A DNA stretch of 64,000 bases from positions 1 through 64,000 of the forward strand of contig CAMLLO010000020.1 in NCBI GenBank assembly GCA_946480915.1, in the 5' to 3' direction. Shown piece after piece: positions 9,964-17,918 of this stretch. Position 1 is the stretch's first letter, and the number at the start of each line of letters is the position of its first letter. Origin of the DNA: an uncultured Sphingobacteriaceae bacterium (GTDB lineage Bacteria; Bacteroidota; Bacteroidia; Sphingobacteriales; Sphingobacteriaceae). The position numbers and the translations under genes are program-made. Below the pieces are notes generated by a model. It saw only the letters and a program-made list of their open reading frames with translations. It was not told the origin of the DNA and ran no database searches.

Positions 9964-10680
9964 ATGAAAGGCCCTTTTTTTAGAATCAGCGAGATGCTGA
10001 ACGGGGATATCCCCATGATTGATGCCCATGTCCATACAGAACTGACGGATGGTAAAGGTAGTATTGATGACTATATTAATAAAGCGAAAGAGTTGAAACT
10101 TAATTCTCTCGCATTTACAGAACATGCGGATGATAACTCTACTTATTATGAAAAGTACATAGCGAAGAAGGACTATTATAAGGAAATGGCCTTTCCTCTA
10201 GATCTTCACTTCGGAATTGAAGTGAAAGCAGCTCATACCGATGGTACCATCAATATTTCAACAGACAAGGCAGAAATGGCCGATTTTGTAGTTGGTGTTT
10301 TACATCGTTATCCGGATGGAAACGGTGGCTATCATATTTTTAAGGGTATGGACGCCAATTGGGCCATGGATTACGACTATGAACTTTCGAAAGAATTGAT
10401 TAAAAATCCTGTCGTAGATGTATTTGGTCATCCAGCCGGGGTTTATTCGAACTTTTTCGGCGAGTATGATACCGATATGCTCAGAGACTTAGTCACCCGT
10501 GCAGCCGAAAACAACAAAGTTGTTGAATTAAATTCTGCCGAACGTTACCGGCACGCATTTCCAATCATCTTTCAGCGCTGTGTGGAATTAGATTGTTTGG
10601 TTTCAATCGGTTCTGACGCCCATACAACCGACAAATTGGGCCATGTAGTAACTCATCTCCGACAATATTTAAATAAATAA
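9964..10680 (+). CDS. PHP-domain metal-dependent hydrolase
   Basis: A 238-aa PHP (polymerase and histidinol phosphatase) domain protein. All expected metal ligands are visible: HVH (22-24), TEHAD, GIEVK, FGHP, ELNS and GSDAHT near the C-terminus. Known members hydrolyse phosphate esters such as histidinol phosphate. The ATP-grasp gene starts 2 bp after its stop codon, so the two are almost certainly translated together. In this setting it might dephosphorylate a sugar or amino-acid intermediate of glycan modification. That is inference, and no substrate is readable. Confidence 0.82.
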   Translation: MKGPFFRISEMLNGDIPMIDAHVHTELTDGKGSIDDYINKAKELKLNSLAFTEHADDNSTYYEKYIAKKDYYKEMAFPLDLHFGIEVKAAHTDGTINISTDKAEMADFVVGVLHRYPDGNGGYHIFKGMDANWAMDYDYELSKELIKNPVVDVFGHPAGVYSNFFGEYDTDMLRDLVTRAAENNKVVELNSAERYRHAFPIIFQRCVELDCLVSIGSDAHTTDKLGHVVTHLRQYLNK

Positions 10681-10682
10681 TT

Positions 10683-11687
10683 ATGAACGTAAATGTACTC
10701 ATTACCGGAGTTGGTGGATGTTTGGGCCAATTTATCCTAAAAGCATTGAAGCATTCAAATATCCAACACAAAGCAGTTGGATGTGATTGCGATAGTAACT
10801 CATTAGGGCTTTTTCAAGCAGATAAAGCCTATTTAGTCCCTACGGCATATTCCTCCGGTTATGTAAACAAGATAATAGAAATATGCCAGAACGAAGATAT
10901 TGATATAATAATGGCGGGTAGTATGGGCGAATTGCGCCTACTTTCAGAATTCAAAAAGCAGATTAAGGAAAAAACCAATGCTGTGGTGGTGGCGTCTGAT
11001 ATTGACAAGTTGCGGATCATGGAAGATAAATGGAATCTGGTTCAGTTCTTGAAACAATCAGGCTTTGACTACCCCGATTCGATTTTGGCTTCGCAGACCG
11101 ATGCGATTAAAGATTTTGTTATTAAATATGGTTTTCCCTTAATAGTAAAGGATAGATTAGGCTCTGGCTCGAAAGGCCTGGGGATAGCCCGAAATGATGA
11201 AGACTTAGAGCGGCTCTTGCAACAAATACCCAACGCAATTATTCAAGAATACCTGTTGCCGGATGACGAGGAATATACAGTTGGAGTATTTGTGGGGTCT
11301 AACGGCAAAGCCTTAGCAAGTATTGTTATGAAAAGGCAATTAGGTTTAGGAATGACATTTAAAGCAGAAGTATTTCCAGATTCGGAAATTGGGGAATATT
11401 GTGAAAAAGTTCTTGAAAAACTAGGGAGCATTGGGCCGGTAAACGTACAATTAAGAAACACAAAAAGAGGTCCGGTTATTTTTGAAATTAATCCCCGGTT
11501 TTCAAGTACTACCTCGGCCAGACCATTATTCGGATATAACGATGTTGCGATGTCTATAAACGACTTTGTATTCGATCAACCTGGTTTACGACCCAATATT
11601 AATGGCGGGCGATTATTCAGATATGTTGATGATGTTTTCGTTTCAACAGAAGACTACCAAAAAATGAAATTAAGTTTTGAATTTTAA
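10683..11687 (+). CDS. ATP-grasp ligase, carbamoyl-phosphate-synthase-large-subunit-like
   Basis: A 334-aa protein with an N-terminal Rossmann-like pre-ATP-grasp domain (LITGVGGCLGQFIL) and an ATP-grasp fold: VKDRLGSGSKGLGI as the ATP lid, QEYLLPDDEEYTV, and FEINPRFSSTT with Glu and Asn metal ligands. Such enzymes form acyl-phosphates and ligate carboxylates to amines. It sits between the PHP hydrolase (2 bp) and a NeuD-type acyltransferase (11 bp) in a tight cassette. A role in attaching an amino acid or carboxylic acid to a sugar is plausible but unproven. Confidence 0.82.
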   Translation: MNVNVLITGVGGCLGQFILKALKHSNIQHKAVGCDCDSNSLGLFQADKAYLVPTAYSSGYVNKIIEICQNEDIDIIMAGSMGELRLLSEFKKQIKEKTNAVVVASDIDKLRIMEDKWNLVQFLKQSGFDYPDSILASQTDAIKDFVIKYGFPLIVKDRLGSGSKGLGIARNDEDLERLLQQIPNAIIQEYLLPDDEEYTVGVFVGSNGKALASIVMKRQLGLGMTFKAEVFPDSEIGEYCEKVLEKLGSIGPVNVQLRNTKRGPVIFEINPRFSSTTSARPLFGYNDVAMSINDFVFDQPGLRPNINGGRLFRYVDDVFVSTEDYQKMKLSFEF

Positions 11688-11698
11688 ACCTGAAATAT

Positions 11699-12385
11699 AT
11701 GGAACAGCATGACGTAGTAATTTTCGGAAATAGTTCTTTAGCGAGCCTGGCTCACTTTTATCTTAAACATGATAGCTCTCATCGGGTGGTTGCATTTACA
11801 GTAGACAGAGAGTATTTAGAAACGGATGTTTTTGAAGGTCTGCCGGTGCTGCCTTTCGAAGAAATAGAAAAATTCTACCCGCCTCAAGATTTTAAAATGT
11901 TTTTGCCGATCAGTTTTAAGCGCATGAGCCATTTGCGTCGCGAAAGATATGAACAGGCAAAACTGAAAGGTTATAGTTGCATCAGCTACGTAAGCTCTAA
12001 AGCCACTACATGGCCGGGTTTAACAATTGGCGATAATTGTTTCATATTCGGGGATAACACCATACAACCCTATGTGAAGATCGGGAATAACTGCATACTC
12101 TGGAGTGGTAATCATATAGGTCATCATTCAGAAATCAAAGATCATGTGTTTGTGACCTCTCATGTTGTCATTTCAGGCGCTTGCATAATCGGCGAACATT
12201 CATTTTTTGGAGTGAATTCAACCATTCGCGATGAAACAATTATTGGAAAGGAAACTCTGGTTGGAATGGGCGCAGTTATCACCAAGGATACAGAGCCTTA
12301 CAGTATTTGGCTGGCGGCTAAAAGTGCTCAGCGTGTAACTCGAAGTGATCAGATTGACTCTATCTCGCATAAAACAGGGGGATAA
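11699..12385 (+). CDS. NeuD/PglD-family sugar N/O-acyltransferase
   Basis: A 228-aa protein with an N-terminal nucleotide-sugar-binding Rossmann-like domain (VVIFGNSSLASLAHFYL) followed by a left-handed beta-helix of hexapeptide repeats from about residue 90 (IGDNCFIFGDN, IGNNCILWSGN, IGEHSFFGVNS, IGKETLVGMGAV). The His cluster GNHIGHHSEI is where the catalytic His of PglD-like enzymes is expected. These enzymes use acyl-CoA to acylate an amino sugar nucleotide. Together with the DegT aminotransferase at 17919 and the CapD-type dehydratase at 19321 it could complete a bacillosamine-like pathway. Confidence 0.83.
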   Translation: MEQHDVVIFGNSSLASLAHFYLKHDSSHRVVAFTVDREYLETDVFEGLPVLPFEEIEKFYPPQDFKMFLPISFKRMSHLRRERYEQAKLKGYSCISYVSSKATTWPGLTIGDNCFIFGDNTIQPYVKIGNNCILWSGNHIGHHSEIKDHVFVTSHVVISGACIIGEHSFFGVNSTIRDETIIGKETLVGMGAVITKDTEPYSIWLAAKSAQRVTRSDQIDSISHKTGG

Positions 12386-12460
12386 ATTTTTACCAACTCG
12401 AATCACTATTTTTTAGGGATTCTCTGACTTAACCTCTCATCTTTTATAATCTAACCTAAA

Positions 12461-13093
12461 ATGTATATTCTATATTTTAAAAGGTTGCTCGATTTGAGTA
12501 TATCTTTTCTATTGCTATTGCTTTCTTCGCCCGTCTTTATCCTTCTTACTGCAATACTTTGGGTTGATACTCGTGGGAAGCCATTTTTCACTCAAATCAG
12601 GCCCGGAAAAAATGAACACCTATTTAAGCTTTTGAAGTTTAAAAGCATGAATGATAAGAAGGACGAACAAGGTAACTTACTGCCAGATCAATTACGTTTG
12701 AGCTCATTCGGGCGTTTTATTAGAAAAACTTCTTTGGATGAACTACCTCAGCTTATAAATGTGCTGAAGGGTGATATGAGCCTGGTCGGCCCGCGGCCTT
12801 TGTTGCCGCAATACCTGCCTTTTTATCGTGCAGATGAAAAAAAACGACATCAGGTAAGACCGGGAATTTCTGGGTGGGCCCAGATAAACGGACGGAATAG
12901 CCTTGGCTGGGATAAGCGATTGGCCTTCGACGTTTATTATGTCGATCACTTATCTTTTAGTCTTGATTGCTATATTTTTTATAAAACCATTGGAAATGTT
13001 TTCACTGCAAAAGATGTCATTGTAGATGATGATTACGACTTCTGTGATCTTGATAAAGAACGGAGAACGGAACAGATAATTCCCAGTAATTAG
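12461..13093 (+). CDS. Initiating sugar-1-phosphate transferase (PglC/WcaJ-type)
   Basis: A 210-aa monotopic phosphoglycosyltransferase that moves sugar-1-phosphate from a nucleotide sugar to undecaprenyl phosphate, the first membrane step of glycan assembly. Visible marks are the N-terminal re-entrant helix with a Ser-Pro (LLSSPVFILL), KFKSMND, TSLDELPQL with the catalytic Asp-Glu pair, KGDMSLVGPRP, and RPGISGWAQINGRN. The length matches the short PglC class rather than the longer WbaP class. It is the intact counterpart of the broken copy at 384-760. Its likely donor is the product of the dehydratase, aminotransferase and acyltransferase set. Confidence 0.9.
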   Translation: MYILYFKRLLDLSISFLLLLLSSPVFILLTAILWVDTRGKPFFTQIRPGKNEHLFKLLKFKSMNDKKDEQGNLLPDQLRLSSFGRFIRKTSLDELPQLINVLKGDMSLVGPRPLLPQYLPFYRADEKKRHQVRPGISGWAQINGRNSLGWDKRLAFDVYYVDHLSFSLDCYIFYKTIGNVFTAKDVIVDDDYDFCDLDKERRTEQIIPSN

Positions 13094-13156
13094 ATACGAT
13101 CAATTAGCACTTAGGTGCCTTAAAACGAACTGTAAAATTAACCTACCAAAACGAAA

Positions 13157-14197
13157 ATGAATCCGCCTATGCCTTATCAAATAATTACTATTCAACAAAA
13201 AGAAGAATGGGTAAATTGCGTTAGCAAATGCCTTTTGTATGATTTTTACCACACCTGGTATTACCATTCTCTCGAGTCAACAGGAGAACCATTCCTTTTT
13301 GTATATCAAGAAAACGATACGTTCATTGCCTTTCCTTTACTGAAAAGAGTAATCGATGGAACATCGTTTAAAGATTGTACTTCAGTATACGGTTACTCCG
13401 GACCGATTTCAAACGTCGATTTTAAAGACATGGATGAGGGAATGTTAAAGAATTTTAAACTGACTTTCTTAAGTTTTTTACAGCAGGACAGTAATATATC
13501 GGTTTTTTCCAGACTGCATCCGGTCATAAATCAACAAATATTATTGGAACAGTTTGGTGGCTTGTTTGATAATGGCAGAACTGTAGCTATCGACCTCAAG
13601 AACCCTATCGAAGTTCAGCGATCTAAATACAGAAGTAGATACAGGTCAAAGATAAGGCAGTTAAGAAATAAAGGCTACCACCTAAAAATTGCATCGTCTG
13701 AAGAGGAGATTCGTGAATTTGTTAGTATTTACAATGCTAATATGAGTAGGGTGGGTGCCAAAGATTATTATTACTTCAATGATGAATATTTTTTTAATCT
13801 CCTAAAGTCAACGGAATTTGAATGCAATTTGTTATTAGCCTATTTTGACGATGAAATCACTTCCGGTATCCTGCTTACTTATTCAAATAATATTGTTCAA
13901 TTTCATTTAGCGGCAACCAAAGCAGATTACCTACACGACGGCCCCATGAAAGTATTAATAGACGAAGCCACACTAATGGGTCGGGAACGCGGTATGGATT
14001 ACCTGCATTTAGGCGGAGGTTTGGGGGGAGAGGAAGATTCATTGTTCGAGTTTAAATCTGGGTTTTCTGACCTTTTTTTAGACTTTAAAACCTGGCGCTT
14101 TATGGCTGATGAAGCCAGCTATGAATCTATAGTTGAAGCTCGAGGAATAACAAGCTCCGATAATGGTTTTTTTCCTTTGTACCGGATGGCAAATTAG
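13157..14197 (+). CDS. FemAB/GNAT-like acyltransferase, tandem copy 1
   Basis: A 346-aa protein resembling the GNAT-fold Acetyltransf_6 (FemAB/BioF2-like) group. The conserved core RSKIRQLRNKGYHLKIA, an NANMSRVGA segment and the C-terminal YLHLGGGLGGEEDSLFEFKSG are visible; the last resembles the final strand and loop of FemAB-like proteins. Members transfer amino acids from aminoacyl-tRNA, or acyl groups from CoA, to envelope substrates. The next gene is a diverged tandem copy. A role in decorating the glycan with an amino-acid or acyl group is inferred. No signal peptide is seen. Confidence 0.75.
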   Translation: MNPPMPYQIITIQQKEEWVNCVSKCLLYDFYHTWYYHSLESTGEPFLFVYQENDTFIAFPLLKRVIDGTSFKDCTSVYGYSGPISNVDFKDMDEGMLKNFKLTFLSFLQQDSNISVFSRLHPVINQQILLEQFGGLFDNGRTVAIDLKNPIEVQRSKYRSRYRSKIRQLRNKGYHLKIASSEEEIREFVSIYNANMSRVGAKDYYYFNDEYFFNLLKSTEFECNLLLAYFDDEITSGILLTYSNNIVQFHLAATKADYLHDGPMKVLIDEATLMGRERGMDYLHLGGGLGGEEDSLFEFKSGFSDLFLDFKTWRFMADEASYESIVEARGITSSDNGFFPLYRMAN

Positions 14198-14322
14198 CAA
14201 GGGAAATTCACATATAGTCTTTTAGCCCAAAAAGCTTCTATATAATGTAGAATGAAATCGATTAACACGATTCGGCTACCGTTCATCCTGTTTATTACCC
14301 GCTTACCTTGAAACACTCTGCT

Positions 14323-15351
14323 ATGAATTACAAATTATTATCCATTTTGCAGAAAGAAGAATGGATCCATTATGTAAAAAGGTCTTTAAAACATGATTTT
14401 TATCATACCTGGCATTATCACTCCTTTGTGCTGGCAGATGACCCCTTTCTTTTTATATATGAAGAGGGAAGTATGTTTATACTATTGCCACTACTTTTGA
14501 GAAAAGTTGCAGGGTCGGCTTTTTTCGATTGTACTTCTGTTTATGGCTATGCCGGACCTATTTCGAATGTATGTTTTAGCACCCTGAGTGCCAAAACAAC
14601 AAAAAAGTTCAGAGCCGCCTTTTTATCTTTCTTGAAAGCCAAACATATCATCTGTGTTTTCTCTTGTCTTCACCCGATGATTGATCAGCAAGCGCTTCTT
14701 GATACTTTAGGAGGTGTTTGCAATACCGGAAAAACGGTTGCCATTGATTTGCAAACAAGCCTGGAAGTGCAAAGAATGAAATACCGACGAGCGATAAGAT
14801 CGAAGATCAGACAGTTACGGGATAAGGGTTTTATTGTTAAAGAAGCTACAACTAAAGGTGAAATAAAAGAATTTGTAACTATCTATAAGGCCAATATGAT
14901 GAAAGTTAATGCTTCATCATACTATTATTTTGAGGAAAAATACTTTTTTGACTTGCTTGATTCGCAAGAATTTGGAAGTAAACTATTACTAGGTTATTAT
15001 AAAGGCGAGATTACTGCCGGGGCGCTCGTTACATTCTCGGACCGCATTATGCAACTACATTTGGTGGCAACCAAAAATGAATATTTACAAGATTCACCAA
15101 TGAAATTGTTGATAGAAGAAGCCAGTATCCTGGGCCGGAAACTAGGAATGCATTATTTGCATTTGGGTGGCGGAGTAGGAGGTAAAGAGGATGGCTTGTT
15201 CAGATTTAAAAGTGGATTTTCGGACTTGCTTTTACCCTTTAAAACCTGGCAGTTTATTGCTGATAAACTTGTGTATCGAAACCTTGCCAAAGAACGGTTT
15301 AAACGCCAGGATGAAAAATACGAAAGGTTTCCTTTATATAGGATCGGTTGA
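14323..15351 (+). CDS. FemAB/GNAT-like acyltransferase, tandem copy 2
   Basis: A 342-aa paralogue of the preceding gene from ATG 14323 (a TTG at 14308 is possible). The same landmarks occur in the same order: HDFYHTWHYHS, DCTSVYGYAGPISNV, RSKIRQLRDKGF and YLHLGGGVGGKEDGLF. The copies are similar over their whole length but clearly diverged, which suggests an old tandem duplication followed by separation of substrates. About 125 bp of gene-free DNA separates them. The following 440-bp AT-rich gap ends this gene run. The acceptor is unknown. Confidence 0.75.
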   Translation: MNYKLLSILQKEEWIHYVKRSLKHDFYHTWHYHSFVLADDPFLFIYEEGSMFILLPLLLRKVAGSAFFDCTSVYGYAGPISNVCFSTLSAKTTKKFRAAFLSFLKAKHIICVFSCLHPMIDQQALLDTLGGVCNTGKTVAIDLQTSLEVQRMKYRRAIRSKIRQLRDKGFIVKEATTKGEIKEFVTIYKANMMKVNASSYYYFEEKYFFDLLDSQEFGSKLLLGYYKGEITAGALVTFSDRIMQLHLVATKNEYLQDSPMKLLIEEASILGRKLGMHYLHLGGGVGGKEDGLFRFKSGFSDLLLPFKTWQFIADKLVYRNLAKERFKRQDEKYERFPLYRIG

Positions 15352-15793
15352 GTGATGGCAAAAATATACGGCATAATACACCACTGTTTTTGAAAATGGT
15401 TTTAAAAAAAACTTCTAGTTGATTTTATATGACATTAATTTTACAATTCCTCACTATTACTGCTTGTCAGAGGTGAGAAACCTGAGAAATAAATACTCGC
15501 AAAAAATCGGGTCAAAAAAAAGTTTGATTTTTTTTGTAAAAAAAATCCGATATAAATGTTACTATTTTGTGACAATCACTTTTAACTTGAACTTTATTAA
15601 CTTTAATTGCAATAGAATTTTAGTCTCGTCAGAAAAGATGTTCCAACATTCAAGGGTATTTTAAGTCATTCTTAAATAAATTTTTCATTTTTTTAAACGG
15701 AGCTCATAAAAAAAAAATCGTTTTTTCCTACTGTATGTGCACATAAGTCCGTGTGTAATTACACCGTTCAAGTGGTGTATTTAAAAACACAGT
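15352..15793. other. AT-rich intergenic region upstream of the PL1 lipoprotein
   Basis: A 440-bp gap very rich in A and T with homopolymer runs. A short open frame at 15419-15664 has low-complexity Ile/Asn/Lys/Phe composition and is probably spurious. Two perfect 12-bp palindromes sit near the downstream gene (separate entry). No convincing terminator for the FemAB-like gene is visible. The gap probably marks an operon boundary and the control region of the lyase-family gene. Confidence 0.5.
15734..15764. promoter_or_regulatory. Paired 12-bp palindromes, possible operator
   Basis: TATGTGCACATA (15734-15745) and GTGTAATTACAC (15753-15764) are each perfect palindromes, with centres 19 bp apart. 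An ACACC/GGTGT hairpin overlaps just downstream. They lie 30-60 bp before the start codon at 15794. Spacing close to two helical turns is what a dimeric regulator binding two sites would need. No regulator is known for them. Confidence 0.4.
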
Positions 15794-17500
15794 ATGGAAA
15801 AAATGAAAAGTTTAAAAAGTAGATTCTCAATGAGCCTTCTATTGTGCGCAGTAGTTCTATTTACACAATGTAAAAAAGAAACAACGGAAGAGTTTTATGC
15901 TGGGTCCAAACCAGATGCCGTTATGGCAACAACTAGTTCTACTACAGTTAGTGGTACATTAAATGTTTCAACTGCCGTAAGCGATGGCGGTTACTCTTAT
16001 TACATCGGTCAGGATTTACAAACAACTGGCGACTCAAACAATCAACCAACTGTTTCAACCATTAGAATTTTTGAAGATGGAAAAGAGATTGGGCCGGCTC
16101 ATTCACTTCACAACGACATCAGAAAAAATGGTGCGGGAAGGTTTAGTCATTGGAACTCGGGAATATATTTATCTGCATCGGATAATAGTAATCCTAAAAC
16201 AAACGGTAGAACGTATACCTATACAAATTCTACAACAGCAACAACCACAACGACAACTACAACAACGAGCTCTGGTGTTGCAGTAAATGTTTCGGCAGCT
16301 AGCTCTGATGGAGGATATGCTTATTATGTAGATGTAGATCCTAGCCTTGTAGGCGATTCAAATGAGCAGTTAACAATTTCAACCATGAGGCTTTTCGAGG
16401 ATGGTGTCGAAATTGGCCCCGCTCATGCAATACATGCAGACATACGGAATTATGGTAAAGGGCGGTTCAGTCATTGGGGCACAGGCCTGCGCTTTTCTTC
16501 CTCAGATAACAGCAATCCGAAAACTAATGGAAGAAAATACACCTATACTGTTGATGGTTCATCGCCTACCGCAACAACGACAACAAGCCCTACAACTACA
16601 ACTACAACAACTACTACTACAAGTCCTACCAACACTTCAGGTCTTATTGGATTTGCAGCTGCAAATGGTGGCACCAAAGGTGGTGAGGGTGGACAAACTG
16701 TTACTGTAAGCTCATTGTCTGCGTTGCAAAGTGCCTTATCTTCAACGTCTCCGATGATTATTAACATTTCGGGCACGATAAACGGATCATCAATGCTTGA
16801 TGTAAAATCTAATAAGACAGTCAATGGATTATCTGGCGCAACTTTAAATGGAATAGGCCTATCAGTTTGGAATAACAGCAATGTTATTATCAGAAATCTA
16901 AAAATTCAGAATTCGCCGATTGATGGTGTTACCATAAGAGATAATGCTCATCATGTGTGGATTGATCATTGCTGGTTAGATCACGCAGCAGATGAATTAG
17001 TAGACGTTTCGCGCGGTGGTGACTTTGTTACAGTATCATGGACCAGATTCACTGGTAGTAATTACGGAATTCTTATTGGCGGAGGCGCGGTAGAATCTAT
17101 GAATACCGGAAAGTTAAATGTAACGCTTCATCATAACTATTTCTATGATATTGCAGAGCGTGTGCCATTTGCTTCGACTGGTATTGTGCATTTCTTTAAT
17201 AATTATGTTCAGCACCAAAACGTGCCGTACAACGAGCCTCAGGTTGATGCCTGGAATCAAGTTAATATCCGCGTAGAGAACAATTATTTTAAGAATATCG
17301 CCAACAGAACAATACGTGCATTGATTCAATATGGCAGCGGCAGGGTACTTAACCTAAATAACATTATGGAAAACTGCCCTAATCCATTATATATCGAAAC
17401 ACCGCCTTCAACATGGGCGCCGGGTTACGAATACAATTCGGCACTAAATTCTGCTGCTGATGTACCTTCTGCTGTGCTAAACGGTGTTGGACCAAGATAA
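15794..17500 (+). CDS. Lipoprotein with two internal repeats and a pectate-lyase-family (PL1) domain
   Basis: A 568-aa protein with an N-terminal signal ending at Cys26 (LFTQCKKE, a probable though imperfect lipobox). Two homologous modules of about 85-90 residues follow (about 56-142 and 161-251). Each has SDGGY.YY, GDSN.Q.T.ST.R.FEDG.EIGPAH, GRFSHW and SDNSNPKTNGR. Threonine-rich linkers separate them from each other and from the C-terminal domain. Residues about 283-568 form a parallel beta-helix of the PL1 type: VIIRNLKIQNS, HHVWIDHCWLDH, ADELVDVSRGGDFVTVSW and ERVPFASTGIVHFFNN. The Arg of RVP matches the PL1 catalytic Arg. The second Arg of the usual RxPxxR and the Lys of DHxK appear replaced. 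Probably cuts or binds uronate-containing glycan at the cell surface. Confidence 0.82.
   Translation: MEKMKSLKSRFSMSLLLCAVVLFTQCKKETTEEFYAGSKPDAVMATTSSTTVSGTLNVSTAVSDGGYSYYIGQDLQTTGDSNNQPTVSTIRIFEDGKEIGPAHSLHNDIRKNGAGRFSHWNSGIYLSASDNSNPKTNGRTYTYTNSTTATTTTTTTTTSSGVAVNVSAASSDGGYAYYVDVDPSLVGDSNEQLTISTMRLFEDGVEIGPAHAIHADIRNYGKGRFSHWGTGLRFSSSDNSNPKTNGRKYTYTVDGSSPTATTTTSPTTTTTTTTTTSPTNTSGLIGFAAANGGTKGGEGGQTVTVSSLSALQSALSSTSPMIINISGTINGSSMLDVKSNKTVNGLSGATLNGIGLSVWNNSNVIIRNLKIQNSPIDGVTIRDNAHHVWIDHCWLDHAADELVDVSRGGDFVTVSWTRFTGSNYGILIGGGAVESMNTGKLNVTLHHNYFYDIAERVPFASTGIVHFFNNYVQHQNVPYNEPQVDAWNQVNIRVENNYFKNIANRTIRALIQYGSGRVLNLNNIMENCPNPLYIETPPSTWAPGYEYNSALNSAADVPSAVLNGVGPR
16223..16270 (+). repeat. ACN-rich threonine linker 1
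   Basis: A run of ACA/ACC/ACG/ACT codons encodes a threonine-rich linker between the two internal modules. The mixed codon choice argues for selection on the protein, although the tract may still vary in length by slippage. Confidence 0.7.
16560..16636 (+). repeat. ACN-rich threonine linker 2
   Basis: A second low-complexity stretch of Thr codons broken by SPTT and SPTN. It joins the second module to the PL1 domain and is longer than linker 1. It probably serves as a flexible, possibly O-glycosylated spacer. Confidence 0.7.
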
Positions 17501-17918
17501 GTTCAGAGCAGGAGTTTAATAACAATAATTAGTTTCGGGATGCTAATGGTATACCGGAAATTTTAAATCCCTTCATTAAAGCTATCTGCATAGATAGCTT
17601 TAATGTTTTATATTATCTATTTGAAAAAAAAACTACATAATTTCCAGCTTAGCCAATAGGGCATCTTTTCATTTGTTATCCTGGGCTGCTAAATCATTCT
17701 TAATCAAACTTTATATACTTACATATTGGCTTTTTAAAAAAAGCTTTTTGAATTTATATACCTTTTATTTCTTTCTTAAATCTTCCTCAACCTATATCTG
17801 AACTGGATCTACCCGGCTCAGATCGTTTTTTTATCATAAATCAAACATCGCTTTGTGCCACCGGCATTTGAAAGCCTTGAGAAATCTTTTTTTTTCATCA
17901 CTACTTAATTCTACCGTT
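17501..17918. other. Intergenic region between PL1 and DegT genes
   Basis: Apart from the terminator at 17575-17610 I see no gene. The rest is AT-rich, with pyrimidine-rich tracts at 17760-17800. Promoter sequences for the downstream aminotransferase are likely here, but no clear TAnnTTTG element stands out. Confidence 0.5.
17575..17610 (+). terminator. Intrinsic terminator after the PL1 gene
   Basis: A perfect 13-bp stem, ATTAAAGCTATCT (17575-17587) with AGATAGCTTTAAT (17592-17604), closes a GCAT tetraloop and is followed by GTTTTAT. It lies 75 bp past the stop at 17500. Confidence 0.8.

Noticed and set aside
15419..15664. Plus-strand open frame in the gap before the PL1 gene
   Set aside because: Low-complexity Ile/Asn/Phe/Lys composition from AT-rich DNA, with homopolymer tracts; no recognisable motif.
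15984..16286. Gln-rich plus-strand frame inside the PL1 lipoprotein gene
   Set aside because: Alternative register of the same Thr-codon repeat; the PL1 frame has strong family matches.
16543..16881. Minus-strand frame with long Val run opposite the Thr linker
   Set aside because: It is the reverse reading of the ACN-codon repeat, so its composition is a by-product of the real gene.
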